NCBI GenBank assembly: GCA_040217175.1
Contig: JAVJNT010000001.1
Location: forward strand, 1,550,001-1,614,000
From: Phycisphaerales bacterium
GTDB lineage: Bacteria > Planctomycetota > Phycisphaerae > Phycisphaerales > UBA1924
Reading direction: 5' to 3'
DNA length: 64,000 nucleotides
Shown: piece after piece, positions 33,373 to 40,837 of the stretch
Layout of the letters: each line of letters starts with the position of its first letter
Numbering within the stretch: position 1 is the stretch's first letter
Translations under genes and position numbers: made by a program
The notes under the pieces: model-generated
Told to the model about the DNA's origin: nothing
Seen by the model: only the letters and a program-made list of their open reading frames with translations
Databases searched by the model: none

Positions 33373-34863
33373 CTACGGGCAGCCCGCGTCGAAGGCGTTC
33401 TGGAAGGCCAGGAAGTCGAAGATCGTCAGGCCGTCGTCGCCGTCGAAGTCGGCGACGCAGTCAGTCCGCACGGCGATCACGCTGGGGTCGCTCGTCACGC
33501 TGCCATCGACGGTCGAGACGACCACGTCGTAGCGGTCCATGTCGTCGACGGTCGCATCGATGGTCAGCGTGGGCGTCGTCGCGCCCGAGACGCCGCCACC
33601 CTCGACCAGGTCCACGCCGTCGCGTCGCCACTGGTAGGACAGCGGCTCGCTGGCGGTCGCCACCACCCGCAGTTCGACGACGCCGCCACCCGACGAGAGC
33701 AGCACGACGGCCGGCGGCTGGGTGGTGATCATCGGCGGCACGGGCCGCCGGTTCAGCAGCACGCTCACGTCGTCGCTCGTGATGTTCGTCACGGCGAGGT
33801 CGCCGGCGCCATCGCCGAGGAAGTCGCCGATCGCCACGGACACGGGCCCGCTGCCGACGCCGTAGTCCTCGCTGAGCCCGAAGCTGCCATCGCCCTCGTT
33901 CAGCAGCACGCTCGCGATGCTGCCGAACTGGTTGGCCAGCGCCACGTCGGCGTCCCCGTCGCGGTCGAGGTCGCCGATGGCGATGCCGCGGGGTACGCGG
34001 CCGGCGTCGTAGCGCACGGGCGCTCCGAGCGTCCCGTCGCCCTGGTTCATCAGCACGCTGATCGCGTCCTCGCTGGAGTTCGCAACGACCACGTCGGCGT
34101 CGCCGTCGCCGTCGAGGTCGGCGATGGCCAGCCCCCGGCACGATGCGCCCACCGCGTAGCGCACCTGCGCCGCGAACGTTCCGTCGCCGTTGTTGAGCAG
34201 CACGCCGACCTCGCGGTCGTCGCCGTTGCAGACGGCCAGGTCCTGGTCGCCGTCGCCGTCCAGGTCGGCCAGCGCCAGGCCCGCGGGATTCGTGCCCACC
34301 GGGTAGCTCGTGAGGGGCGCAAAGGTCGCGTCGCCGTTGTTGAGGCGGACGCTCACGTCGTCGCCGTCGGAGTTCTGCGTCGCGACGTCGAGGTCGCCGT
34401 CGCCGTCGAGGTCGCCCAGCACGATGCCGATCGGATTCCTGCCGACGCCGACCCGCCTCGAGGCCCCGAACGTCCCGTCGCCGTTGTTGAGCAGCACGCT
34501 GACGGCCATGAAGGTCCCGCCGGAGACCGCAAGGTCGTTGTCGCCGTCGCCGTCCAGGTCGCCGATCGCCACCCGGCCCGCCCGCCGCCCGACGTCATAC
34601 GGCACGTCGGGGGCGAAGGTCCCGTCGCCACCATTGAGCAGCACGCTCACGGTGTCGCTGCTGCCGTTGCTGGTGACCACGTCGGCGTCGCCGTCGCCGT
34701 CCAGATCGCCGATGGCGACGCCCAGCGGCGTCTCGCCGACCGGGTAGAACACGGCGGGGTCGAACAGGTCGCCTTGCCCCAGTGCCGCGGCGGGCGCGAG
34801 CGCGAGCGTGGCGAGCGGCCCGTACAGGGGCGTGCCGGCCAAGAGGCGTCGGATCCGGTGCAT
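33373..34863 (-). CDS. Secreted seven-repeat FG-GAP/VCBS protein, paralogue, with Ig-like domain and dockerin-like tail
   Basis: 496 residues, with the same plan as the gene immediately downstream: signal peptide (LATLALAPAAALG|Q), seven GDLDGDGD repeats, an Ig-like domain (YQWRRDGVDLVEGGGVSGAT), and the tail CVADFDGDDGLTIFDFLAFQ. The two genes are clear tandem duplicates, similar at DNA level in the repeat phrase encoding LLNNGDGTFA. One repeat is degenerate (AIGDFLGDGAGD). GAGGAG lies 6 bp before the ATG at 34863, and a good sigma-70-type promoter (34885-34913) lies just upstream. It probably drives both genes. Confidence 0.87.
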   Translation of the reverse strand: MHRIRRLLAGTPLYGPLATLALAPAAALGQGDLFDPAVFYPVGETPLGVAIGDLDGDGDADVVTSNGSSDTVSVLLNGGDGTFAPDVPYDVGRRAGRVAIGDLDGDGDNDLAVSGGTFMAVSVLLNNGDGTFGASRRVGVGRNPIGIVLGDLDGDGDLDVATQNSDGDDVSVRLNNGDATFAPLTSYPVGTNPAGLALADLDGDGDQDLAVCNGDDREVGVLLNNGDGTFAAQVRYAVGASCRGLAIADLDGDGDADVVVANSSEDAISVLMNQGDGTLGAPVRYDAGRVPRGIAIGDLDRDGDADVALANQFGSIASVLLNEGDGSFGLSEDYGVGSGPVSVAIGDFLGDGAGDLAVTNITSDDVSVLLNRRPVPPMITTQPPAVVLLSSGGGVVELRVVATASEPLSYQWRRDGVDLVEGGGVSGATTPTLTIDATVDDMDRYDVVVSTVDGSVTSDPSVIAVRTDCVADFDGDDGLTIFDFLAFQNAFDAGCP

Positions 34864-34884
34864 GCGCGTCTCCTCTCGGCGAGC

Positions 34885-34913
34885 AGCATACCAGAAACCG
34901 ACCGGGCGTGCAA
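34885..34913 (-). promoter_or_regulatory. Promoter of the FG-GAP gene pair
   Basis: On the minus strand TTGCAC (34913-34908) is followed by a 17-bp spacer and TATGCT (34890-34885). The predicted transcription start is near 34878, giving a leader of about 15 nt that contains GAGGAG. Confidence 0.6.
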
Positions 34914-34943
34914 GGCAGAATCGCAGCCGCGGCGGAGGGGGCC

Positions 34944-36242
34944 CTACGGGCAGCCGGCGTCGAAGGCGTTCTGGAACGCGAGGAAGTCGAAGATGGTCAA
35001 TTCGCCGTCGCCGTCGAAGTCGGCGCGCGGGTCCATGCGGTCGAAGAGGTTCTGGAACGTGAGAAAGTCGAAGATCGTCAGCTCGCCATCGCGGTCGAGG
35101 TCGGCGGCGCAGGGTTCGATGAACGCGTCGCAGGCGTTGAGCAGCACGGCGATGGCGTCGTCGGCGCGGTTGGCGACTACAAGGTCGGGACCGTTGCGCC
35201 CGTCGAGGTCGCCCAGCGCGAGGCCGATCGGTTCGTTGCCAACTTCAAGAGTCGCCGGGAACGAGAGCCCGCCGGTGCCATCGCCGAGGTACACGCCGGC
35301 CGTGGTCCGGGACGAGTTCGTCGCGACGACGTCAAGGATCGCGTCGCCGTCCACGTCTGCCGAAGCCAGGAGCGCGGTCCCGAAGCTCGCCGGCAACGAC
35401 TGGACGGACGAGTAACGCCCGCTGCCGTCGTTGTGGAGAACGTCGAGCGATGCCCCGGTGTTGATGGTCACGATCGCATCCAGATCGCCATCGAGATCCA
35501 GGTCGTGGAGCAGCACGCCAGCGGGGCCATCGCCCACATCGAAGCTTGCACCGGGCGCCAGCCCACCCGCGCCATCGCCGAAGTAGACACCAACGTCGTC
35601 GTCCTCGTGGTGCGCCACCACGGCATCGAGGGCGCCATCGCCGTTGGCATCGCCCAGACGCACGCCGTAGGGCGCCGCTCCTGTAGGCACGGTGATTCCA
35701 GGCTCGAAGGATCCATCGCCGCGTCCGAGCAGGATGCGAAGGTCGCGACCGTTGAACGAGGTCACCACCGCATCGAGATGGCTATCGCCATTCAGATCGC
35801 CCAGATCGAAGCTCGCGGGATTGGTCCCGACCGATGCGTGAGCGCCGGGGCCGAAGCCGCCAAGGCCGTCGCCGGCGTAGACGCTGAGTACGTCATCGCC
35901 GAACGCAATCAGCACGACGTCCAGCACGCCGTCGCCGGTGAGGTCGGCCAACTCGATCGAGATGGGTTGGTCGGCGGTGGAGACGGTGGCGGACCGCACC
36001 AGGGCCCCGCTGCCGTCATTGCGGAGGAGCACGAACGAGTCCTCGTCCACGTTAATAACAGCGACGTCGAGATCGCCATCGCCGTCGACGTCTCCCAGCC
36101 GGGGCATGTACGCGCCGCTCCCGATCGGCTGCGCCCGGGCGGCATCGAAGATCGATCCGGGATCGCAGGATTGCGCGGAAGCGACGCCAGCCATCGAGAG
36201 CGTGCTGGCAATCGCGTATCCGGCGACGAAGCGCTTCGACAT
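34944..36242 (-). CDS. Secreted seven-repeat FG-GAP/VCBS protein with two dockerin-like motifs
   Basis: 432-residue exported protein, signal peptide MSKRFVAGYAIASTLSMAGV ending near ASA. Seven FG-GAP/VCBS repeats (RLGDVDGDGDLDVAV, ELADLTGDGVLDVVL and so on) suggest a seven-bladed propeller. Unlike its two neighbours it has no Ig domain; instead it ends in two dockerin-like units (AADLDRDGELTIFDFLTFQ and ADFDGDGELTIFDFLAFQ) before AFDAGCP. Repeat sequences are more diverged than in the neighbouring pair, so this is an older relative. The ATG at 36242 is preceded by AGGAG at about 12 bp. A 21-bp tandem repeat lies upstream. Confidence 0.83.
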   Translation of the reverse strand: MSKRFVAGYAIASTLSMAGVASAQSCDPGSIFDAARAQPIGSGAYMPRLGDVDGDGDLDVAVINVDEDSFVLLRNDGSGALVRSATVSTADQPISIELADLTGDGVLDVVLIAFGDDVLSVYAGDGLGGFGPGAHASVGTNPASFDLGDLNGDSHLDAVVTSFNGRDLRILLGRGDGSFEPGITVPTGAAPYGVRLGDANGDGALDAVVAHHEDDDVGVYFGDGAGGLAPGASFDVGDGPAGVLLHDLDLDGDLDAIVTINTGASLDVLHNDGSGRYSSVQSLPASFGTALLASADVDGDAILDVVATNSSRTTAGVYLGDGTGGLSFPATLEVGNEPIGLALGDLDGRNGPDLVVANRADDAIAVLLNACDAFIEPCAADLDRDGELTIFDFLTFQNLFDRMDPRADFDGDGELTIFDFLAFQNAFDAGCP

Positions 36243-36608
36243 CGTTTGCACGCTCCTGTGGGTTCCATCACGGTAGTGCGTTTGGTACCGACGTGTCGGA
36301 CCACCCGTCCACCCCGACAGATGGACCGTCTTTCGCGTCGGACGCATCAACCATCGCGTCAAGCAGACTGTCCATCGCGTCAAGCAGACTGTCCACCGCG
36401 TCAGGCAGGCCGGCTACCGCGTCAGGAAGGCTTGTCACCGCGCTCGGAAGGCCGTCCACCGCGTCAGATGGAGCATCCACCGCGATGGATGGAGCATCGG
36501 CGCTGGGTTTTCGGACGCGATGCGCGGGCGGACGGGGCGTGTCGTTAGGCGAGGCGTACCCCCGCGCCGGGCGCAGCCCGCGCATGGCCCCGCCGGCGAG
36601 GCGACAAG
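36243..36608. other. Gene-free stretch between the FG-GAP and LuxR genes
   Basis: 366 bp between the FG-GAP gene start and the LuxR-type gene stop. Positions 36290-36500 hold the 21-bp tandem array listed separately. The flanks show no promoter or terminator that I can support. All three frames of the array are open, because 21 is a multiple of three and the unit lacks stops, but no ribosome-binding site or protein family supports a gene. Confidence 0.6.
36290..36500. repeat. Tandem array of about ten 21-bp units
   Basis: Imperfect 21-bp units of the form ACCGCGTCAGGCAGGCCGGCT or ATCGCGTCAAGCAGACTGTCC. The best copies run from 36353 to 36499 (seven units; two adjacent ones are identical at 36353-36394), with three more degenerate units upstream back to about 36290. 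In translation each frame gives a seven-residue repeat. There are no spacers, so it is a minisatellite and not a CRISPR array. Confidence 0.85.
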
Positions 36609-37658
36609 CTACACCCTCTTCAGCTTCCCAGCCTCGGGCGTCAGCCCGGCCCGCATCGCGTACCGGGCCATCTGTACGCGGTTGCTCGTGCCCAGCTTCT
36701 TGTGGATCGCGTCGCAATGCCGCTCGACCGTGCGGGGCGAGCGGCCGAGGGCGCCGGCGATCTCGCGCGTTGCCATACCCTGGCCGATGAGCGCCAGCAC
36801 CTCGAGCTCGCGGGCCGTCAACGCCTCGAGCTCGCCCAGCTCGGCGAGCATGGGAGCGAGCGTGGTGAAGCGGTCTTCGCCGGGGTGCTCGTGGCCGGAA
36901 GCGTGGGGGCTGGCGTGGGGGCTCGTGTGGGGGTGGGCGTGGCGTGCGGGCGTGGTCCGCTTGGGCTCGCACTGCGAGTCGGGCCCGGGATCGAAGCGGC
37001 CCTGCACGGCGACGACCAGGCACGTGGGGCCCTCGGCGACGCTCGGGTCCTGGTGCACGAGCGGCCACACGTCGCACTGGACCTGCGCGCCCTCGTGGAT
37101 GAAGTGCAGCACGGTCGGGTTGCCGCTGGTGCGCGCGGTGCGCACGGCGTCGGGGCCGACGCGGGCCCACACGCCGCGGCGGCCGGTCGACGTCGCGCGG
37201 TGGTGCAAGTGTTGAGGGTCGTGCTGGCTGGCGGTGGCGCCCTCGGCCGCGCCCTTGGGCACGGTGAGCGTCAGAAAGCGGCGGTTGCTGGCGATGGTCA
37301 TGCCCTCGGCGTCGACGAGCGCGAGGCCCAGGGCCGGCTCGTCGCGCAGCATGTTGATAAGCGCGGCGATGGCGGCGGGACCGAGATCGCCCGGGCCCTC
37401 GGCTAGCGGGCCGAGGTGGGCGGCGTGGCCGTGCGATCCCTCGTCGCCGCGGTGGATGGGCCTGGCGGCCTGGCGGGCCGGCTGGTGGGCCTGTTGGCGG
37501 GTTGTCTGCGTGTGGGGCGACCCCCCGGGGCCGGTCGGTCCCGTGCGTGCCCTGTGATCCCCGCCTGATCCGCTTCCCGTTGGGGCGGATCCCCTCGAGC
37601 CCGGGGATCCGCTCGAACCGGGGGTCGAGGGCGGGGTATCGGACGGACGGTCGGCCAT
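36609..37658 (-). CDS. LuxR-type transcriptional regulator with PAS-like sensor region
   Basis: 349-residue DNA-binding regulator. The N-terminal 75 residues are low complexity (Gly/Ser/Pro/Gln/His). Residues about 90-225 look like a PAS domain (EPALGLALVDAEGMTIASNR; PTVLHFIHEGAQVQCDVWPL). A His-rich linker follows, and the C-terminus is a LuxR/GerE helix-turn-helix: LTARELEVLALIGQGMATRE then IAGALGRSPRTVERHCDAIH. There is no receiver domain, so it is not a classical two-component regulator. GGAGG precedes the ATG at 37658. The target genes are unknown; the neighbouring surface-protein genes are candidates only by position. Confidence 0.85.
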   Translation of the reverse strand: MADRPSDTPPSTPGSSGSPGSRGSAPTGSGSGGDHRARTGPTGPGGSPHTQTTRQQAHQPARQAARPIHRGDEGSHGHAAHLGPLAEGPGDLGPAAIAALINMLRDEPALGLALVDAEGMTIASNRRFLTLTVPKGAAEGATASQHDPQHLHHRATSTGRRGVWARVGPDAVRTARTSGNPTVLHFIHEGAQVQCDVWPLVHQDPSVAEGPTCLVVAVQGRFDPGPDSQCEPKRTTPARHAHPHTSPHASPHASGHEHPGEDRFTTLAPMLAELGELEALTARELEVLALIGQGMATREIAGALGRSPRTVERHCDAIHKKLGTSNRVQMARYAMRAGLTPEAGKLKRV

Positions 37659-37794
37659 GCGTGGCCTCCAGCGCCGGTCGTGGACCCGGGTATCCCGAGT
37701 GTACCATGATCAGGGAACCCCTGCAAGAGCGTTTTCCCAGCTTGGCCGCAAATGGGTGGAAGCGCCCAGCGAACGGAATGCGAGCAGGATCGTG

Positions 37795-38523
37795 CTAGCC
37801 GGCGAACTTCCGGCCCAGAATCGACAAGAGCTCGGCGAAGACGGCCTCGGGCTGCTGGGTCGCGTCGATCCGGGCGTAGCGGTCGCTCCCGGCCCCGCCG
37901 TGGTCGGCCATGGCGCCCTCGACCTGGGCCAGGTAGCCCGCACGCACGCGGGCGTGGAAGGCGGCGCCCTTGGCCTCCATCCGGTCCAGCAGCAGCCCCA
38001 GGCGGGCGGCGGCGGTCGCCTCATCGACGTCGAAGATGAGATTCAGGTCGGGCTCGGCGTGCGGCTCGGCCCCGTGCGTGACGACGCGGGCGACGGCCAG
38101 GATGTCGTCGATGCTCAGCCCGCCTGCGGCCCCCTGGTAGGCCAGCGTGCTGGCAACGAAGCGGTCGGCCAGGACGACCTTGCCCTTGGCCAGCGCCGGC
38201 GCGATGCGCTCGGCGACGAGCTGGGCCCGGCTTGCCATGTACAGCAGCATCTCGCACCGCACGTCCATCGCGGCCTGGCGGTGGTCGAGCAGCACGTCGC
38301 GGATGGCCTCGCCCGCCGCCGTGCCGCCGGGCTCGCGCACGGTGACGACGGGGATGGCGGCGTCCTTGAGCATGGCCTCGAGCATGCGCAGCTGCGTGCT
38401 CTTGCCCGAGCCGTCGGGGCCCTCGAAGACGAGGAACCTGCCCTTGAGCGTGGGCAGCCAGGATGGGGCGCTGGGCCGGGGGTCCGCCATGGGGGCCAGT
38501 GTAGACGGCCCGATTCCGCTCAT
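37795..38523 (-). CDS. tmk: Thymidylate kinase
   Basis: Phosphorylates dTMP to dTDP. The P-loop is FEGPDGSGKSTQLRML, the DR-type motif is VVLADRFVASTLAYQGAAGG, and the dTMP-binding arginine is in VREPGGTAAGEAIRDVLL. The protein is 242 residues from the ATG at 38523, giving an extension of about 25 residues before the usual start of the fold; the ATG at 38490 would remove 11 of these. The earlier start is chosen because it overlaps by 4 bp a TGA that ends the frame continuing from the upstream gene. Confidence 0.92.
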   Translation of the reverse strand: MSGIGPSTLAPMADPRPSAPSWLPTLKGRFLVFEGPDGSGKSTQLRMLEAMLKDAAIPVVTVREPGGTAAGEAIRDVLLDHRQAAMDVRCEMLLYMASRAQLVAERIAPALAKGKVVLADRFVASTLAYQGAAGGLSIDDILAVARVVTHGAEPHAEPDLNLIFDVDEATAAARLGLLLDRMEAKGAAFHARVRAGYLAQVEGAMADHGGAGSDRYARIDATQQPEAVFAELLSILGRKFAG

Positions 38524-38681
38524 GGAGTGCCGCCGAATTCACGCAACATCAGTTGTATCTGCCGCTCCATGCGCGTCTCCTCGTCGGGCACGTCGATCGC
38601 TTCGAGAAGCGCTCGCAAGTCCGCATCGAAGCGTTCCAGCGGCGTGTCGACCTGCTGCCCTGGGTCGAAATTCCACCAGCC
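38520..38681 (-). pseudogene. In-frame continuation of the upstream membrane-protein gene beyond its stop
   Basis: After the TAA at 38682-38684 the same frame stays open for 53 codons (GWWNFDPGQQVDTPLERFDA...) to a TGA at 38520-38522 that overlaps the tmk start. Amino-acid composition looks protein-like (charged amphipathic helix, LRALLEAIDVPDEETRMERQ). The simplest reading is that the TAA is a recent nonsense change near the end of the gene. Confidence 0.55.
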
Positions 38682-39896
38682 TTAGTCGAGTATTGCCGCT
38701 GCGTCGTCGTTCACAACGGGCACGTAGCGCGTGTCTCCCAAGTATGAATTCTCGCGTCGAATCAGGAGGCTTTCGGCGTCGATCCATAGCGTCGTGTGAC
38801 CACCGATCCCGTCGGCTCCCTCGAGCCTGTAGACCAAGCGGCCGTGGAGTATCTCCTCGCCAACCAGAGTCGGCTCCGCGAGGCGTGCGAGGGGCGAACT
38901 CCATTCCTCGCGCGGCAACAACGCTCCGGTCATCCCAAAGTGGATCGCGGCGAGAGCCGTTCCAAGGCTCGAAGCCTGCTGTGGCACACCTCCCGTAATG
39001 GTCCACCACTCCCAGATGATCCCGGCATCGCCCCTCCATGCCACATGGCGATGCCAAGGCGAATGTTCGAACGGATGATTGTCGCGACTCTCAAGCCTGA
39101 ATCGGTGCGGCCGCTGCATGCCTGTGGCGAAGAACGCGTATGGATGTGGGCCGGCACCATTCGTGACGTTGATGCCATAGTCCACGTACGCATCGAGCGA
39201 TGCATAGACCGACGCAGATCTGGCCATGATTGCGTATCCCTCGGCACCAGCAGGGACGTTGGCCTCGTCGTCTAGAGCGACGAGTACCTGGGCCGCGGTG
39301 TGGCGATAACGGCCGTCCGTGTCTTGCGCAAGCAAAGTGCGTGCACGATGAAGAAGCAACCATTGCTCCCAAGGCCAAAGCCCGCCGTTGGTCCAATGGG
39401 GCTCGCCAACGTCGGGCGTGTTTGAATATTGCATACGAGGTCGGCTACGCCATCGGAACTCGCTGTGCAAGTCATTGGCGGTGATGTCGACGGCCGGGGC
39501 AATCCCCTGTGCCGGATAGTGGACGTGGTAGTCGAAGCGTTCTATCTGCGGCAACATCGCGATCAGCACCACATCGGGTGCAAGCCGCCACCACCCGTGG
39601 TCTCGCACGATCGGTCCGGCGTAGCTCGCATATGAACCCAGTAACAAGATTGCAGCGAGCGTGGCGAACCCCCACCGCCGCCGCGTGCGAAAGAGCTTCC
39701 GATCCTTCACAACTGCTCTGCCGCACTCGGGGCAAGTCCACCCGCCCATCTCGGACGCGGGCACACCATCCATGCCGTACCAGCACTTTGGGCACCGCCG
39801 CCGGCCGCGCGAGCGATCCCACAGCAGCGACCACACCAACAGCGAGAGCCCTACAGCGAGCAATGACCACGCAAGGACGACGAAGATCCAGTCCAT
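38682..39896 (-). CDS. Membrane protein with zinc-ribbon segment, probably truncated by an in-frame stop
   Basis: 404-residue protein of unknown function. Membrane segment 1 covers residues 1-25 (MDWIFVVLAWSLLAVGLSLL), followed by a zinc-ribbon-like pair (RCPKCWYGMDG and WTCPECGRAV), a second membrane segment (about 72-90), and a large extracytoplasmic domain rich in Trp and His. The start is the ATG at 39896, because TATATT on the minus strand ends 7 bp before it; a TTG three codons upstream would lie inside that box. Base composition is lower in G+C than its neighbours. The frame continues past the TAA (see 38520-38681). Confidence 0.7.
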   Translation of the reverse strand: MDWIFVVLAWSLLAVGLSLLVWSLLWDRSRGRRRCPKCWYGMDGVPASEMGGWTCPECGRAVVKDRKLFRTRRRWGFATLAAILLLGSYASYAGPIVRDHGWWRLAPDVVLIAMLPQIERFDYHVHYPAQGIAPAVDITANDLHSEFRWRSRPRMQYSNTPDVGEPHWTNGGLWPWEQWLLLHRARTLLAQDTDGRYRHTAAQVLVALDDEANVPAGAEGYAIMARSASVYASLDAYVDYGINVTNGAGPHPYAFFATGMQRPHRFRLESRDNHPFEHSPWHRHVAWRGDAGIIWEWWTITGGVPQQASSLGTALAAIHFGMTGALLPREEWSSPLARLAEPTLVGEEILHGRLVYRLEGADGIGGHTTLWIDAESLLIRRENSYLGDTRYVPVVNDDAAAILD

Positions 39897-39903
39897 GCCA
39901 GCC

Positions 39904-39909
39904 AATATA
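39904..39909 (-). promoter_or_regulatory. -10 box of the zinc-ribbon membrane protein, leaderless start
   Basis: TATATT on the minus strand, seven bases before the ATG at 39896, with no Shine-Dalgarno between. It is the best match to TATAAT among the start-proximal hexamers in the window. Confidence 0.5.
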
Positions 39910-39930
39910 CCACATCGCTCGTCTTCTCAG

Positions 39931-39944
39931 GCACCAATTGGTGC
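39931..39944. promoter_or_regulatory. 14-bp perfect palindrome, candidate operator
   Basis: GCACCAATTGGTGC, centred about 28 bp upstream of the TATATT box, i.e. over the expected -35 region of the gene that starts at 39896. Position and perfect symmetry suggest a repressor or activator site. Confidence 0.45.
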
Positions 39945-39971
39945 AACGAGCGATAGGGCTGCACCTGCCGC

Positions 39972-40790
39972 TCACGCCCCCAGCGGCGGCGGGCCCATCG
40001 GCTCCATCTCATCACCGACCGCCTGCTCGCCCTCTTCGGGCGGCAACGGATTCAGCAGCACGTAGAGCACGCCGAAGGCGCAGGCGTAGAAGGGCAGGGC
40101 GTAGAAGATGAACGGCAGGATAAGCAGGACGAGGCACACCAGGCCGATGATGCCCATGACGAGGCCCACGAGCCAGACCTTGAACGCGCGGCCCGAGGTG
40201 AGGTACCAGCTGATCTTGATCGAGTCGATCGGGCCGGGCTTCGCGCCTCGCGGATCGATGCACACCAGGTACGCGAACCACAGACGCACGGCGAGGTAGA
40301 TCAGCAGCACCAGGAACGCGATGCCGAGCACCACGCCTACGGCGATGGCGGCAGGCGGCGACACGGTGAGCAGGACGCCGACCACGAGTGCGCCGCCGGC
40401 GAATCCGGCGAGCGTGAGCACCATGTAGCCCACGGTCATCAGGAAGCCGATGGCGACGACCGGCCAGTATCGCGAGAAGCCCAGGAAGATGTCCTCGAAC
40501 GAGCCTTCGCCGTCGCGGTATCGCCGGGCGGCGAGCATGCCAAGTCCAACGCCGAGCGGCGTCTGGACGAGGAACTGGGCGGCCGTCGACACGGGGTTGA
40601 AGAGGGCATCGGGCCCGACGAGGACGGCATCGATCAGGCCGGCCACCATCATCGCGGCGAAGGTAAGGAGCGCGACGACGATGGCCGCGCCGAGCATGAG
40701 GCCGTAGTTGGCCATCAGCAGCTTGTGGCCCTCGCCGATGGCCTCGCCCACGGTAAAGTCGCTCGCGGGCGGATACGGATCGTCGTGCAT
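39972..40790 (-). CDS. Polytopic membrane protein of unknown function
   Basis: 272-residue integral membrane protein with about six hydrophobic helices (for example LMLGAAIVVALLTFAAMMVA, VGYMVLTLAGFAGGALVVGV and IIGLVCLVLLILPFIFYAL). A short cytoplasmic N-terminus (MHDDPYPPASDFTVGEAIGE) and a Pro/Glu-rich C-terminus flank them. The shape recalls DUF975-like membrane proteins, without a clear match. A GGGGGG run precedes the ATG at 40790. It lies 47 bp after the transketolase stop on the same strand and may be cotranscribed with it. Confidence 0.7.
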   Translation of the reverse strand: MHDDPYPPASDFTVGEAIGEGHKLLMANYGLMLGAAIVVALLTFAAMMVAGLIDAVLVGPDALFNPVSTAAQFLVQTPLGVGLGMLAARRYRDGEGSFEDIFLGFSRYWPVVAIGFLMTVGYMVLTLAGFAGGALVVGVLLTVSPPAAIAVGVVLGIAFLVLLIYLAVRLWFAYLVCIDPRGAKPGPIDSIKISWYLTSGRAFKVWLVGLVMGIIGLVCLVLLILPFIFYALPFYACAFGVLYVLLNPLPPEEGEQAVGDEMEPMGPPPLGA

Positions 40791-40837
40791 GATGCCCCCC
40801 CGGGTCGATTCGTTGGTCTGCGAGCCGGACCTTCGCG

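Noticed and set aside
32281-35415. Plus-strand open frame of about 1040 codons opposite the FG-GAP genes
   Set aside because: It mirrors the DxDGDG codon repeats of the real genes on the minus strand; the product is a repetitive Val/Ala/Gln-rich shadow without signal peptide or start site.
36290-36500. Possible CRISPR array
   Set aside because: The 21-bp units abut each other without spacers and vary in sequence; there are no cas genes.
36268-36790. Possible small genes across the 21-bp repeats on either strand
   Set aside because: Open frames follow from a stop-free 21-bp unit; there is no start context and no similarity beyond the repeat.
38490-38523. tmk start at the second ATG (38490)
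   Set aside because: Neither ATG has a clear Shine-Dalgarno; the first was preferred for its 4-bp overlap with the frame that ends upstream. The second remains possible.
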